Below are positions 52,330 through 62,780 of a stretch of 64,000 nt of DNA, piece by piece; position 1 is the stretch's first letter; every line of letters begins with the position of its first letter. The notes under the pieces were generated by a model, which was given only the letters and a program-made list of their open reading frames with translations, was not told where the DNA came from and made no database searches. The translations under genes and the position numbers were made by a program. Source of the DNA: Roseomonas sp. (GTDB lineage: Bacteria > Pseudomonadota > Alphaproteobacteria > Acetobacterales > Acetobacteraceae); contig JADCFA010000009.1 in assembly GCA_020249775.1 (NCBI GenBank), forward strand, positions 124,001-188,000, given 5' to 3'.

Positions 52330-55059
52330 TCAAACCCGCCCGTGACAAGCCTTGAACTTCTTCCCGCTCCCACACGGGCAAGGCGCATTGCGCGGTGTGC
52401 GGCCCCAGGTGCTCGGGTCATTCGGGTCCACTGCTTCCGGCAGGGAACGCGCTGACGCCGTGCCGATGGGTGCGGTGACGGGTGGGCCACCCACCTCCAT
52501 CATCTCGGCCCCCGCCAAAGCCGGGTCTGGATGGCGCATGTCAAACACGCCAATGCCTTCCGGCGCGGGCGGCGGCGCATCGGGGCGGATTTCAATGCGC
52601 AGCAACAGGCTGGTCACGCGTTCGCGTAGATTTTCCAGCATGGAATTGAACAGGCGGAAGGCTTCGCTTTTGTATTCATTCAGCGGGTCACGCTGGCCAT
52701 AGGCACGCAGCCCAATGCCCTGGCGCAAATGATCCAGTGACAGCAAATGTTCCTTCCAGGATTGATCGAAAATCTGCAGCAGCAGGGATTTTTCGATCTG
52801 GCGCATGATCTCCGGCCCCACATTGGCCGCACGAGACGCATAAGCCTGCGCCGCCGCCTGCATCAGGCGTTCGCGTACCGCATCATCATCAATGCCTTCT
52901 TCGCGCGCCCAATCCGCCACCGGCAGATCAAGGTTCAGGATTTCCTTGACGTCACGATCAAGCTTTTCCAGGTCCCATTGCTCGGGATAGGCGTTTTCGG
53001 GAATGGCGCGCGCGACGATATCGGCAATGGTTTCCTCACGCATTTCCGTGATGGTTTCAGCTACTTCATTCGCCATCATGAAGGCGCGGCGCTGGGCATA
53101 AACCTCCCGGCGCTGGTCATTCATCACGTCATCATATTTCAGCAGGTTCTTGCGGATATCGAAGTTGCGCGCTTCCACCTTTTTCTGCGCGCGTTCCAGG
53201 GCCTTGTTGATCCAGGGATGGACAATCGCCTCCCCTTCCTTCAGGCCAAGCTTTTGCAGCATGCCGCCCATGCGGTCAGACCCGAAGATGCGCATCAGAT
53301 CATCTTCCAAGGAAAGGAAGAAGCGTGAGGCGCCAGGGTCCCCCTGGCGGCCGGAACGGCCGCGAAGCTGATTGTCAATGCGCCGGCTTTCATGGCGTTC
53401 CGTGCCAATCACGAAAAGCCCGCCGGCGGCGCGTACGATGGGCCGTGCCTCATCCACCTCGGCCTTGTGGCGCGCCAGGGCCGTTTCAAATTCCGGCCCT
53501 TCGGAAGCATTGGCTTCCTGCCGCGCCAGCATTTCCAGATTACCGCCCAACTGAATGTCTGTGCCGCGGCCCGCCATATTGGTTGCAATCGTCACCGCGC
53601 CGGCACGGCCCGCCTGCGCCACAATCTCCGCTTCCTGTTCATGGTAGCGCGCATTCAGCACCTGATGCGGAATGTTCTTCTTCTTGAGCAGCGTTGAAAT
53701 CAGTTCAGATTTCTCAATGCTCGTGGTGCCCACCAGGCAGGGCTGACCACGCCCGCGCGCTTCCTCGATCAGCTTCGCAACCGCCTCATATTTTTCTTCG
53801 GCGCTGCGATAGACCTCATCATCCTGATCAAGGCGCGCGACGGGCACATTGGTCGGGATTTCCACCACATCCAGCTTATAGATTTCGGCGAATTCATCCG
53901 CTTCCGTCGCTGCCGTGCCAGTCATACCGGCCAGCTTGGGGTAAAGCCGGAAATAATTCTGGAAGGTGATGGAAGCGAGCGTCTGATTCTCCGGCTGAAC
54001 CGTCACATGTTCCTTGGCTTCCAAAGCCTGATGCAGGCCATCGGAATAGCGCCTTCCTTCCATCATGCGGCCGGTGAATTCATCAATAATGATGATCTTG
54101 TCCTGCCGGACGATATATTCGACATCGCGCGCAAACAGCGTGTGCGCCCGCAGCGCCTGATTCACATGGTGCACGAGTGACACGTTTTCCGTGTCATACA
54201 TATTGCCTTCCGTGAGCAGGCCGTATTGGCGCAGCAATTCTTCCACCCTTTCGCCACCCAATTCGGTCAGGCTGACGGTGCGCTGCTTTTCGTCCTTCTC
54301 AAAGGTGTCCTTGTCCTTCACCAGCTCCTTCATCACCTCATCGGTACGGCGGTAAAGGTCGGAAGTGTCATCGGTTGGCCCGCTGATGATCAGCGGCGTG
54401 CGCGCCTCATCCACCAGAATGCTGTCAACTTCATCCACGATGGCATAGGCGAAATCGCGCTGGACCATATCTTCCAGCCGATACTTCATATTATCGCGCA
54501 GATAATCAAAGCCGTATTCATTGTTGGTGCCGTAGGTGACATCGCAGGCATAGGCCGCCTGACGCTGGTCATCCGTGAGCCCATGCACAATCACGCCGAC
54601 AGTCAGCCCCAAAAAGCCATAGATGCGCCCCATCCATTCGGCATCGCGCTTCGCGAGGTAATCATTCACCGTCACCACATGCACGCCCTTCGCGGGCAGC
54701 GCATTCAGGTAAACCGGCAGGGTCGCGACCAGCGTCTTGCCTTCGCCGGTCTTCATTTCGGCGATCTTGCCTTCATGCAGCACCATGCCGCCGATCATCT
54801 GCACATCGAAGTGGCGCAGGCCCAGCACGCGGCGGGACGCTTCGCGCACGGTCGCGAAGGCTTCCGGCAGCAGCGCATCCAGGGTCTCGCCCTTGGCCAG
54901 TCTTTCGCGGAATAGCGCGGTCTGGCCCGCCAGCGCCTCATCGGAAAGCGCCTGCATGCGCGGTTCCAGCGCATTGATCGCGGGGACGCGGGATTGATAG
55001 CGCTTCAGGGCGCGGTCGTTGGAGGTGCCGAAAATAGCGGCTGCAAGGCGGGCAAACAT
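52330..55059 (-). CDS. secA: Preprotein translocase ATPase SecA
   Basis: 909 residues, canonical for alphaproteobacteria. Walker A GEGKT is at 105-109, the DEAD-type motif is [17 protein letters not shown], helicase motif VI is [13 protein letters not shown], and a C-terminal zinc site has C894, C896, C905 and H906 ([13 protein letters not shown]). SecA drives protein export through SecYEG. The ATG at 55057-55059 gives the normal [11 protein letters not shown] start; the frame is open 20 residues upstream without similarity. Confidence 0.97.
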   Translation of the reverse strand: MFARLAAAIFGTSNDRALKRYQSRVPAINALEPRMQALSDEALAGQTALFRERLAKGETLDALLPEAFATVREASRRVLGLRHFDVQMIGGMVLHEGKIAEMKTGEGKTLVATLPVYLNALPAKGVHVVTVNDYLAKRDAEWMGRIYGFLGLTVGVIVHGLTDDQRQAAYACDVTYGTNNEYGFDYLRDNMKYRLEDMVQRDFAYAIVDEVDSILVDEARTPLIISGPTDDTSDLYRRTDEVMKELVKDKDTFEKDEKQRTVSLTELGGERVEELLRQYGLLTEGNMYDTENVSLVHHVNQALRAHTLFARDVEYIVRQDKIIIIDEFTGRMMEGRRYSDGLHQALEAKEHVTVQPENQTLASITFQNYFRLYPKLAGMTGTAATEADEFAEIYKLDVVEIPTNVPVARLDQDDEVYRSAEEKYEAVAKLIEEARGRGQPCLVGTTSIEKSELISTLLKKKNIPHQVLNARYHEQEAEIVAQAGRAGAVTIATNMAGRGTDIQLGGNLEMLARQEANASEGPEFETALARHKAEVDEARPIVRAAGGLFVIGTERHESRRIDNQLRGRSGRQGDPGASRFFLSLEDDLMRIFGSDRMGGMLQKLGLKEGEAIVHPWINKALERAQKKVEARNFDIRKNLLKYDDVMNDQRREVYAQRRAFMMANEVAETITEMREETIADIVARAIPENAYPEQWDLEKLDRDVKEILNLDLPVADWAREEGIDDDAVRERLMQAAAQAYASRAANVGPEIMRQIEKSLLLQIFDQSWKEHLLSLDHLRQGIGLRAYGQRDPLNEYKSEAFRLFNSMLENLRERVTSLLLRIEIRPDAPPPAPEGIGVFDMRHPDPALAGAEMMEVGGPPVTAPIGTASARSLPEAVDPNDPSTWGRTPRNAPCPCGSGKKFKACHGRV

Positions 55060-55236
55060 CTGGCGCGTCAATCTCTGGCGGGCTCGCGCCCGTTCCTGGC
55101 GCCGGGGCGCCTTAAGCATGTTTCGGATTGGCGGCAGAGATAGGCTCCCCCGGGGGGCGGGTCAACGCTTGCGCCTTGTGGGGAAGGGGCGCATCGGTCA
55201 TGTTCCGGGCCGATCACCGATTTGGGACCAGCCCCT

Positions 55237-56172
55237 ATGCGCCATTCGCGCGGCCCTGCCGCCTCTGCCCCCCTTCGCGCCACCCTGGCGCTATTGCTGG
55301 GGGTCACCCTTGCCCAGCCTGGCCTGGCCCAGCCCGCCCCAGCGGCCACGCCAACTGACCCCGTGGTGGCCAAGGTGGATGGGGAGGAGATTCGCTTCTC
55401 AGACCTTGCCAATGCCGCCCAAGAATTGCCCGAGGAATTGCGCGGCGCGCCGCCGCAAATGCTCTATCCCCTGCTGCTGGATCAAATGATCGCCGGCCGC
55501 GCCGTGGCCGCCGCCGCCCGTCGCGCGGGTTTGGACAAGGATGAGGCAGTGCGTGCCCGCATCCGCCGCGCCGAAGAACAGGAATTGCAGCAGGCCTATC
55601 TGTCCCGCGAATTGGCCGGGCGTGTGACGGAAGAACGCATCCGCGCCGCTTATGATGCCGAAATCCGCGCCCGCCCGGCGGAAGAAGAAATCCGCGCCCG
55701 GCATATTCTGGTGCCAACCGAAACCGAAGCCCGCGAAGCCTTGGCCGAAATCCGCGCAGGGGCGGATTTCAACGCCGTGGCGCAGCGCCGTTCCGCCGGG
55801 CCGGGCGCGCGGGAAGGTGGTGATCTTGGCTTCTTCAAGCGCGGGGATATGGTGCCGGAATTCGCTGAAGCCGCCTTCGCGTTGCCGGCGGGGCAGACAA
55901 GTGCCGCACCGGTGCGCAGCCCCTTTGGCTGGCACATTATCCGCGTGGATGAACGCCGTGCCTCAGCGCCGCCCAGCTTCGAAGAAGCGCGCGAAGCCCT
56001 TCGTCAGCGTCTGTTCGAAGCTGAAATCAACACGCTGGTGGAACGTGCGCGCGCTACCGCGAAGATCGAGCGTTTCAACCTGGATGGCTCAACCCCGCGC
56101 GCGATTGATGCGGCGGAACCGCCCACCCCAGCCGCCCCGGCGGGCCGCCCCGCCGCCCCCACCCGTCGTTGA
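55237..56172 (+). CDS. Parvulin-type peptidyl-prolyl isomerase, periplasmic
   Basis: A 311-residue protein with signal peptide (ATLALLLGVTLAQPGLAQ), an N-terminal SurA/PrsA-like helical region, and a parvulin domain at about residues 150-245: IRARHILVPTETEAREALAE, GGDLGFFKRGDMVPEFAEAA and SPFGWHIIRVDE. A Pro/Ala-rich tail follows. It likely helps fold exported proteins. The ATG at 55237 is preferred over an upstream TTG. It is divergent from secA and 15 bases before argJ, so it may be co-transcribed with argJ. Confidence 0.9.
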   Translation: MRHSRGPAASAPLRATLALLLGVTLAQPGLAQPAPAATPTDPVVAKVDGEEIRFSDLANAAQELPEELRGAPPQMLYPLLLDQMIAGRAVAAAARRAGLDKDEAVRARIRRAEEQELQQAYLSRELAGRVTEERIRAAYDAEIRARPAEEEIRARHILVPTETEAREALAEIRAGADFNAVAQRRSAGPGAREGGDLGFFKRGDMVPEFAEAAFALPAGQTSAAPVRSPFGWHIIRVDERRASAPPSFEEAREALRQRLFEAEINTLVERARATAKIERFNLDGSTPRAIDAAEPPTPAAPAGRPAAPTRR

Positions 56173-56187
56173 AGTGAGAGAAGCACC

Positions 56188-57426
56188 ATGGCCGGACATG
56201 ATATCCCCACCTCACCGCTTGCCCTTCCGCTGCCGGCAATGCCGGCGGTGCCGGGGGTGCGCGTGGCGTCAGGGCGCGCCGCGATTCGCTACAAGGATCG
56301 CGATGATGTGACCGTGATGGCCTTTCCGGCCGGGACCACGGTGGCGGGGGTTTTCACCCGCAATCGCTGCCCCGGCGCGCCGGTGGATTGGTGCCGCGGC
56401 GCTTTGCCCGGCGGCAAGGCGCGGGGCCTGGTGGTGACCGCGGGCAATTCCAACGTCTTTACCGGCCGCGCCGGGCGCCAAACCTGTGAGGAAACCGCCA
56501 AGGCCGCCGCCGCGATTCTGGGCTGCAAGCCCAAGGAAATCTTCCTGGCTTCCACTGGCGTGATTGGCGAAAAACTGCCGACCGAAAAGCTGATCGCTGC
56601 CCTGCCGCGCATTTTCGACACGGCGGCGGAGCGTGATTGGCAGGGCGCGGCCAAGGCCATCATGACCACGGATACCTTCCCGAAAGGCGCCATCCGCAAG
56701 GCGCGTATCGGTGATACAGAGGTCACCATCGCCGGCATCGCCAAGGGCAGCGGCATGATCGCGCCTGATATGGCGACGATGCTGTCCTTCCTGGCAACGG
56801 ACGCGAAAATCCCCGCTGCTGCCTTGCAGGCGCTGCTGAAAAAGGGTGTTGATCGTTCCTTCAATTGCGTGACGGTGGATTCTGATACCTCCACTTCCGA
56901 CACGGTGATGGTGTTTGCGACCGGCACGGCCAAGCATCCGCGCGTGCCGGCGGAAGGCGGCGCGGTACTGAAGGATTTCGCGCGCGCCTTGAATGAAGTG
57001 CTGATGGAATTGGCGCTGATGGTCGCACGCGATGGTGAAGGCGCGCAGAAGCTGATCCAGATCAACGTGACCGGCGCCACCACGGCGCGTTCGGCGCATC
57101 GTATTGCCATGTCCATCGCCAATTCGCCCTTGGTGAAAACGGCGATTGCCGGGGAAGATGCCAATTGGGGACGCATTGTCATGGCCGTCGGCAAGGCGGG
57201 CGAACCTGCTGATCGCGATAAGCTTTCGGTCAATGTCGGCGGCGTCTGGATGGCGCGCAATGGCGGCGTGGTGGATGGTTATGACGAAGCGCCCGTTGTC
57301 GCGCATATGAAGGGGCGCGAAGTGGAAATCACCGTGGATATCGGCCTTGGCAAGGGCAAAGCCACAGTTTGGACCTGTGACCTGACGCATGGCTATATTG
57401 ACATCAATGGCAGTTACCGGAGCTGA
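56188..57426 (+). CDS. argJ: Bifunctional ornithine acetyltransferase / N-acetylglutamate synthase
   Basis: 412 residues. The autocatalytic cleavage site and nucleophile Thr197 lie in APDMATMLS, preceded by KGSGMIAPDM. Other family segments are GVFTRNRCPGAPV, NSNVFTGRAG and DEDANWGRI-like GEDANWGRIVMA near the C-terminus. ArgJ recycles the acetyl group from acetylornithine to glutamate in the cyclic arginine pathway. It is followed 17 bases later by the GNAT-MutT fusion. Confidence 0.97.
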   Translation: MAGHDIPTSPLALPLPAMPAVPGVRVASGRAAIRYKDRDDVTVMAFPAGTTVAGVFTRNRCPGAPVDWCRGALPGGKARGLVVTAGNSNVFTGRAGRQTCEETAKAAAAILGCKPKEIFLASTGVIGEKLPTEKLIAALPRIFDTAAERDWQGAAKAIMTTDTFPKGAIRKARIGDTEVTIAGIAKGSGMIAPDMATMLSFLATDAKIPAAALQALLKKGVDRSFNCVTVDSDTSTSDTVMVFATGTAKHPRVPAEGGAVLKDFARALNEVLMELALMVARDGEGAQKLIQINVTGATTARSAHRIAMSIANSPLVKTAIAGEDANWGRIVMAVGKAGEPADRDKLSVNVGGVWMARNGGVVDGYDEAPVVAHMKGREVEITVDIGLGKGKATVWTCDLTHGYIDINGSYRS

Positions 57427-57443
57427 CGCGCCGCAGCGCTGCC

Positions 57444-58436
57444 ATGGAAGATAGCTTTGCGCCACTAACGACAGAGCGCTTGCGGCTGCGGCCCTTGCTT
57501 GCGGATGATGCGGCAGCCTTGCATCGGCTGGTGAATGATTGGGAAGTGGCGAAAACCCTCGCGCGTGTGCCCTTCCCCTATCCGCGCGATTTGGCGGATG
57601 AATGGATAGCTTCCACCCGCGCGCAAATCGCCGCCGGCACCGCCTGGCATTTGGCGGTGACGCGTGAGGAAAATGGCACGGAAGCGCTGCTTGGCTGTGT
57701 TGGCCTGACGCTTGATGCGAAGAACCCGCGAGAAGCGGAGCTCGGCTATTGGATCGGCCGGCGCCATTGGGGCCAGGGGCTTGGACCGGAAGCGGCGGGG
57801 CGGCTCGCGCATTGGGCGCTCGCTAATCTGGAGATTGATCGGCTGGTGGCATCGGCGCTGGTGGATAATGAACGCTCGGCAGCCGTGTTGCGGCGGATTG
57901 GCTTCAAGGAAAGCGGCGCGGGCAGCCAGGAATTCATCTCGCGCGGTGGCCTCATGCCCGTCAGGCTGTTCAGCGCCACGCGCATGGATATCGCCGTGGA
58001 AACCCAACCGCCGGTGGAAGCCGCGCCTGCCTCTGGCAAGCCGACGTTATTGGTGGCGGCGGTGGCGCTGATCGATTCGGAAAGCCGCGTGCTGCTGGCG
58101 CGCCGACCGGAAGGCAAGCCATTGGCGGGCTTGTGGGAGTTTCCGGGCGGCAAGGTGGCGCCGGGTGAGACGCCGGAAGAAGCGCTGATCCGCGAATTGC
58201 GCGAGGAATTGGGCATTGATGTCAGCGCCGCCTGCCTTGGCCCCTTTACCTTTGCCTCCCACACCTATGAGAAATTCCACCTGCTGATGCCGCTTTATTT
58301 GTGCCGCCGCTGGCAGGGGCAGGTGACAGCCATGGAAGGCCAGGCGCTGGCCTGGGTGCGCCCGGCGCGGCTTGGTGATTACGCCATGCCGCCCGCCGAT
58401 ATCCCCCTGGTTGCCATGTTGCGCGATTTCCTTTGA
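57444..58436 (+). CDS. Fusion of GNAT acetyltransferase and MutT-type Nudix hydrolase
   Basis: 330 residues. Residues 1-180 are a RimJ-type GNAT domain (LTTERLRLRPLLADDAAAL, LGYWIGRRHWGQGLGPEAAG). Residues about 198-330 are a MutT-like Nudix domain with a perfect Nudix box starting GGKVAPGETPEEA and continuing LIRELREELGI. Proline/alanine-rich residues 187-199 link them. MutT removes oxidised dGTP from the nucleotide pool. In related alphaproteobacteria the two functions commonly follow argJ as separate genes, so fusion here is notable. There is no internal stop or start signal at the junction. Confidence 0.85.
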   Translation: MEDSFAPLTTERLRLRPLLADDAAALHRLVNDWEVAKTLARVPFPYPRDLADEWIASTRAQIAAGTAWHLAVTREENGTEALLGCVGLTLDAKNPREAELGYWIGRRHWGQGLGPEAAGRLAHWALANLEIDRLVASALVDNERSAAVLRRIGFKESGAGSQEFISRGGLMPVRLFSATRMDIAVETQPPVEAAPASGKPTLLVAAVALIDSESRVLLARRPEGKPLAGLWEFPGGKVAPGETPEEALIRELREELGIDVSAACLGPFTFASHTYEKFHLLMPLYLCRRWQGQVTAMEGQALAWVRPARLGDYAMPPADIPLVAMLRDFL

Positions 58437-58464
58437 GCTTAGTTTGCCACTCCAGGAGAGACCC

Positions 58465-59232
58465 ATGCCGAACCCGACCGCCTGCCTGCTGATCATCGGC
58501 AATGAGGTGCTTTCGGGCCGCACGCGCGATGCCAATCTGCAATTCCTGGCAACACGGCTGGGTGAGATCGGCATTCCCATGAAGGAAGTGCGCGTGATCC
58601 CCGATGTGCCGGAAGTGATCATCAATACGGTCAATGAAGTGCGCGCGAAATTCGATCATGTTTTCACGACCGGCGGCATTGGCCCGACCCATGATGACAT
58701 CACCAGCGAATGTGTCGCGCGCGCCTTTGGCGTTCCCTGGGAACCGCACCCCGAAGCCTGGCATGCTTTGGAATCCTATTACGCGCGGCAGAACCCGCCC
58801 GGAGATTTCAACGCCGCGCGGCAACGCATGGCGACCATGCCGCGCGGCGCGATTTTGATCGAAAATTCGGTTTCCATCGCGCCTGGCTATACGATCGGCA
58901 ATGTGCATGTGATGGCGGGTGTGCCGCGTATCATGCAATCCATGTTCGAAGCCCTTGCCCCGCGTTTGCAAGGCGGCCCGCCCATCCTGTCGCGTAGCGT
59001 GCATGCGCATGGCGTGGTGGAAGGCGCGATTGCGGAAGGGCTTTCCGCCATTCAACAGCGCTATGCTGATTTGGATCTTGGTTCCTACCCCTATTACCGC
59101 CAGGGCGGTGGCGGCGGAGTTGCCGTGGTGGCGAAGGGCACCGATCTGGCAGCGATTGAAGCTGCCGTGCAGCAAGTTTTTGCGCTGATGCAAAAATGCG
59201 GCGGCGCGCCGGCGATGGGGGAGCCGAATTGA
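58465..59232 (+). CDS. CinA-N/MoaB-like molybdopterin-binding domain protein
   Basis: A 255-residue protein with the MoCF-binding fold: LLIIGNEVLSGRTRDAN, the VIPDVPEVI segment and FTTGGIGPTHDDIT with the conserved substrate-binding loop. It lacks the C-terminal deamidase domain of full CinA. Stand-alone versions are common in alphaproteobacteria; the function is not settled. AGGAG eight bases upstream of the ATG fixes the start. It ends directly beside an IS5 remnant. Confidence 0.85.
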   Translation: MPNPTACLLIIGNEVLSGRTRDANLQFLATRLGEIGIPMKEVRVIPDVPEVIINTVNEVRAKFDHVFTTGGIGPTHDDITSECVARAFGVPWEPHPEAWHALESYYARQNPPGDFNAARQRMATMPRGAILIENSVSIAPGYTIGNVHVMAGVPRIMQSMFEALAPRLQGGPPILSRSVHAHGVVEGAIAEGLSAIQQRYADLDLGSYPYYRQGGGGGVAVVAKGTDLAAIEAAVQQVFALMQKCGGAPAMGEPN

Positions 59233-59235
59233 GTC

Positions 59236-59578
59236 GCGATCATCTCAGCATTTTGTCGTCTCGTCTGGAACTGCCTTATTGCCAAGGTCAATGCCCACGA
59301 ATTTTCATATCGCCGTGCTGTCGTAAAGATATCCTCGGCCTGCAGGCGACAGATATTGAGCCATAGTGGGAGGAAGCAGGCCCGGAGCATCCGCTCAATA
59401 CCAATGAGCAGGTGACCTCTCTCCCCGAGAGATAATGAGGCTTAATCAGCGCGTAGAGCGACATCCAAGGGATCGCAATGCCTATTGCACCAAGGAAGCG
59501 TCCTCGCCGTGTCTTTTGGTGATAGATATCAAATTCAATGCTGGAAAAGTACTTCTGCCACAAGGAGACTGAGGTCAA
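59236..59578 (-). pseudogene. IS5-family transposase remnant
   Basis: Three consecutive pieces in different minus-strand frames reconstruct an IS5 N-terminus. These are KTRRGRFLGAIGIAIPWMSL with ALIKPHYL, then GIERMLRACFLPLWLNICRL, then GIDLGNKAVPDETTKC. At least two frameshifts and loss of the catalytic C-terminal half make it dead. It lies between the CinA-N gene stop and the ABC exporter stop, and the local DNA is less GC-rich than the flanks. Confidence 0.8.
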
Positions 59579-59605
59579 TGCTCAATTCGCCGATAAGCAG
59601 CAGAA

Positions 59606-61423
59606 TCAGAATAAGGGCGATTTGTCAGGCGGTGCTGTCAAATCAGAGGTTCCCCGCATCTGAGCACGCCTTTCACCATCCATAAACTGCAGCGCCGCCA
59701 ACCGCGCATAAAGCCCGCCTTCGGCCAGCAGCGCCTCATGCGAGCCCACGGCGATGATGCGGCCCTGATCCATCACCACAATCCTGTTCGCACGCCGCAC
59801 TGTGGCCAGCCGATGCGCCACCGTAATGCTCGTGCGCCCTTGGCACAGCCGCGCCAATGCCTGTTGCACCGCGAATTCGCTTTCCGCATCCAAAGCGCTG
59901 GTCGCCTCATCCAACAGTAGCACCGCAGGGTCACGCAAAATGGCGCGCGCAATGGCGATCCTTTGGCGCTGCCCGCCCGAAAGGGTCACACCGCGCGTGC
60001 CAAGCTCGGTCGCGTAGCCATCCGGCAGGGCCGCGATGAATTCCGCTGCCGCCGCTGCCTCCGCCGCCGCTGCCACTTCCGTATCGGTGGCGTCAGGCCG
60101 GCCGAGGCGGATGTTTTCGGCGACGCTCGCGCTGAAAATCACCGGCTCCTGCGGCACCAGCCCGAGGCGAGACCGCAGCGCGCGCGGATCAAGCCGCGTT
60201 ATCTCTGCCCCGTCCAGCAAAATGCGCCCGGCGCTTGGGTCATAAAAGCGCAGCAGCAGCGACAAAACCGAAGTCTTGCCCGCGCCTGAAGGGCCAACCA
60301 GCGCAATCGCCTCACCCGGTTCCACCACCAGGCTGAAATCACTGAGCGCGGCAATATCGGGGCGTGTCGGATAGCGTAGCGCGACATTTTCAAACACCAC
60401 ACGGCCTTGTGCCGGCGGCAGGGGAAGTGGGTGCGCGGGGCGCGCAATGGCAGGTTCAATCGCCAGCACTTCGCCAAGCCGATCCGCCGCTGCCGCCGCG
60501 CGTTGGATTTCCCCCCATAATTCGCTGACCGTGGCACCGGATGAGGCCATCAGCACGGCGTAAAAGACAAAGGCGGATAATTCGCCGCCCGAAATCCGCC
60601 CTTCAATCACATCGCGCCCACCCACCCAAAGGCTGAAGGTGATGGCGCCGAAGCCAAGCAGAATTACCGCGAGGATCAGCAGGCTGCGCGAGAATACGCG
60701 CCGGAGCGCCGCGCGCACCGCCGCTTCCGATCCCACCGCAAACCGCGCCCGCGCGCGATCTTCCTGCGTGAAAGCCTGAATGGCACGAATGCCGCCCAGC
60801 GTTTCTTCCGCCTGCGCGGCCAGATCGCCGATCCTTTCCTGTGCGGCCTTGGAAAGGCGCCTTTCGCGCCGGCCGAAAAACACCAGCGGCAGCACAACCA
60901 AGGGCAGGATCAGCGCAATCAAGCCCGCGAGTTTCGCGCTGGTCAGCACCAGCATCACAAAGGCGCCGGCGCCGGTAATGGCCTGGCGTACGCCCATGGA
61001 AATGGCGGAACCGATCAGGGATTGCAGCAAGGCGATATCCGCCGTCAGGCGCGACATCACATCGCCAATGCGCGCGGTCTCAAAGTAACTGGCGGAAAGC
61101 CCGGTGACATGGTCAAAAAAACGCTGGCGCAAATCCGCCGCCACGCGTTCGCCCAGCCAGGAAACCAGGTAAAAGCGCGTCGTGGTCGTGATGGCCAGCG
61201 CCGTGATCAACCCGCCCATCACCAGTGCGGCACGATCCAAGGCGCCGGGCCCGCCAGCGAAGCCGTCATCAATCAGGTGCTTGAGACCCTGGCCAAGCGC
61301 GAGCGTCAGCCCCGCCGCCAGCAACAGCGCCGCAATCGCGGCCAACACGCGCGGCAGATAGGGCTTCAGCAGCGGCAGCAGCAGGCCCAGGGCTGCGAGG
61401 CTGGCGCGCGGGGCGGGCGTCAC
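59606..61423 (-). CDS. MsbA-like ABC exporter (fused membrane and ATPase domains)
   Basis: 605 residues. Six N-terminal membrane helices are followed by an ATPase domain with Walker A GPSGAGKTS, Q-loop PQEPVIFSASVAENI, signature LSGGQRQRIAIARAIL, Walker B VLLLDEATSALDAESE and H-loop VAHRLATVR. Homodimeric exporters of this group move lipids, lipopolysaccharide or drugs. The substrate is unknown. The SDR gene lies upstream on the same strand, 13 bases away. Confidence 0.9.
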   Translation of the reverse strand: MTPAPRASLAALGLLLPLLKPYLPRVLAAIAALLLAAGLTLALGQGLKHLIDDGFAGGPGALDRAALVMGGLITALAITTTTRFYLVSWLGERVAADLRQRFFDHVTGLSASYFETARIGDVMSRLTADIALLQSLIGSAISMGVRQAITGAGAFVMLVLTSAKLAGLIALILPLVVLPLVFFGRRERRLSKAAQERIGDLAAQAEETLGGIRAIQAFTQEDRARARFAVGSEAAVRAALRRVFSRSLLILAVILLGFGAITFSLWVGGRDVIEGRISGGELSAFVFYAVLMASSGATVSELWGEIQRAAAAADRLGEVLAIEPAIARPAHPLPLPPAQGRVVFENVALRYPTRPDIAALSDFSLVVEPGEAIALVGPSGAGKTSVLSLLLRFYDPSAGRILLDGAEITRLDPRALRSRLGLVPQEPVIFSASVAENIRLGRPDATDTEVAAAAEAAAAAEFIAALPDGYATELGTRGVTLSGGQRQRIAIARAILRDPAVLLLDEATSALDAESEFAVQQALARLCQGRTSITVAHRLATVRRANRIVVMDQGRIIAVGSHEALLAEGGLYARLAALQFMDGERRAQMRGTSDLTAPPDKSPLF

Positions 61424-61436
61424 GCGTCAGAACATC

Positions 61437-62204
61437 TCAAACGTGTTGGCCACCATTGATGTGGATCTCCGCCCCATTCACATAGGAAGACGCATCGGTG
61501 CAGAGAAAATAGATCGCCTGCGCCACTTCTTCGGGCCGGCCCAGCCGGCGCATCGGGATTTGTTCCTGCACGATCTTTTCGGTGCCGGGGGAAAGGATGG
61601 AGGTATCAATCTCCCCCGGTGAAATCGCATTCACCCGCACGCCGCGCGGGGCGAAATCGGCCGCCATTTCACGCGTAAGCGCCGCCAGCGCGGCCTTTGA
61701 AGTTGAATAGGCGGCGCCCGCAAAAGGATGCACGCGCCCGCCGGCGATGGAGGTAACATTCACCACCGAACCATTGGCGCGCGCCAATTCATCAACCAAG
61801 CCGCGCGCGAGCAGGATGGGGGCAAAGAAATTCACCTGAAATACCCGCTGCCAGCCATCGGCCGGCATGGCGAGTGTGCCAAGCCGCGCCCCGCCTTCGC
61901 CCTTTGGCGAAATCGCGGCGTTATTCACCAGCGCATGCAGCATGCCGCCATCAGGCGCCAGGCGCGCGCGGATTTCCGGGATCATCGCCTCCGTCGCTGC
62001 GGGGTCGCCAAGATCGAGTTGGATGTGATCCTCAGGCCCCATTTCCCAGGGGCATTGTTCCGGAAAGGGCTGGCGCGACACGGTAATCACGCGCCAACCG
62101 GCGGCGGAAAAGCGCTTCACCGTGGCATGCCCAATCCCGCGTGAGGCACCTGTCAGCAGCAGCACCCGGCGCGGTCCATTCGGCTTGCTTCGTTTTTCCA
62201 TCAT
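61437..62204 (-). CDS. Short-chain dehydrogenase/reductase
   Basis: A 255-residue SDR with the cofactor motif TGASRGIGHA, NNAAIS and the catalytic Tyr-x3-Lys in YSTSKAALAAL, plus a C-terminal SPGEID and YVNGAEIHINGGQ. The reaction is unknown. Start chosen at 62202-62204 with GGAG upstream; a neighbouring ATG one codon later is equally possible. Confidence 0.9.
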   Translation of the reverse strand: MMEKRSKPNGPRRVLLLTGASRGIGHATVKRFSAAGWRVITVSRQPFPEQCPWEMGPEDHIQLDLGDPAATEAMIPEIRARLAPDGGMLHALVNNAAISPKGEGGARLGTLAMPADGWQRVFQVNFFAPILLARGLVDELARANGSVVNVTSIAGGRVHPFAGAAYSTSKAALAALTREMAADFAPRGVRVNAISPGEIDTSILSPGTEKIVQEQIPMRRLGRPEEVAQAIYFLCTDASSYVNGAEIHINGGQHV

Positions 62205-62274
62205 GGCACTGAAACTCCGGCCATTGGCCAAGGGCTCATGTTTATAGGCGAGGCTGCCGCTTTGGGGAACCGGG

Positions 62275-62317
62275 CCAAAACGGAAGCGGCCCGCCTACCG
62301 GGTGGCAGGCGGGCCGC
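62275..62317 (-). terminator. Intrinsic terminator after the small unknown gene
   Basis: An 11-bp perfect stem (GCGGCCCGCCT at 62286-62296 and its complement at 62307-62317) with a 10-base loop, followed on the minus strand by TTCCGTTTTGG. It lies just past the stop at 62338. Confidence 0.65.
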
Positions 62318-62337
62318 AGAGGGGGAGGATGCGGTGG

Positions 62338-62661
62338 TCAGGCCGCGTGCCGATCAGGCTTGGTCAGCGCGCGGCTGGCAGCGGTGGCCCAAGCTGGGGC
62401 GGCGCGCAGCAAGCGGTCCAGCGCGGCTTCCGGCAGGGTTTCGGCGTATTCCAACGCGGTCACGGCTTCGGGGTCCCAATGGCGCAGAATCTCGGCGACC
62501 GCTCGGGTGGCGTCAGAAGCGGGAAGGTGCAATCCAGCAGCGCGGCGGGCCGCGGTCAGGATGCGGGCGGCAGCGTCCAGGCGGGCGCGTTCAACTGGGC
62601 AGGAATCGGCCAGATCCGAAAGCACACGCTCAAGCCCTAGGGCATTACTGGAAATGCTCAT
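62338..62661 (-). CDS. Hypothetical helical protein
   Basis: 107 residues starting MSISSNALGLERVL, with AAGG/AAGGGG-type ribosome-binding sequence six bases before the ATG. It is rich in Ala, Arg and Leu, probably all helical, without signal peptide or membrane segment. No family recognised. A terminator directly after its stop and clear ribosome-binding sequence support it as a real gene. Confidence 0.6.
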   Translation of the reverse strand: MSISSNALGLERVLSDLADSCPVERARLDAAARILTAARRAAGLHLPASDATRAVAEILRHWDPEAVTALEYAETLPEAALDRLLRAAPAWATAASRALTKPDRHAA

Positions 62662-62780
62662 GTCAGTCCCCTTTGCGAATCGCTTTGCGCCGCCCTCCCC
62701 GGAGCGCTTGATGCTTAAATGGTAAGCAAAGATGGCGATATCAAGGCTTGCGCTGCCGCAAATGGCCAAAATTTCACCCG

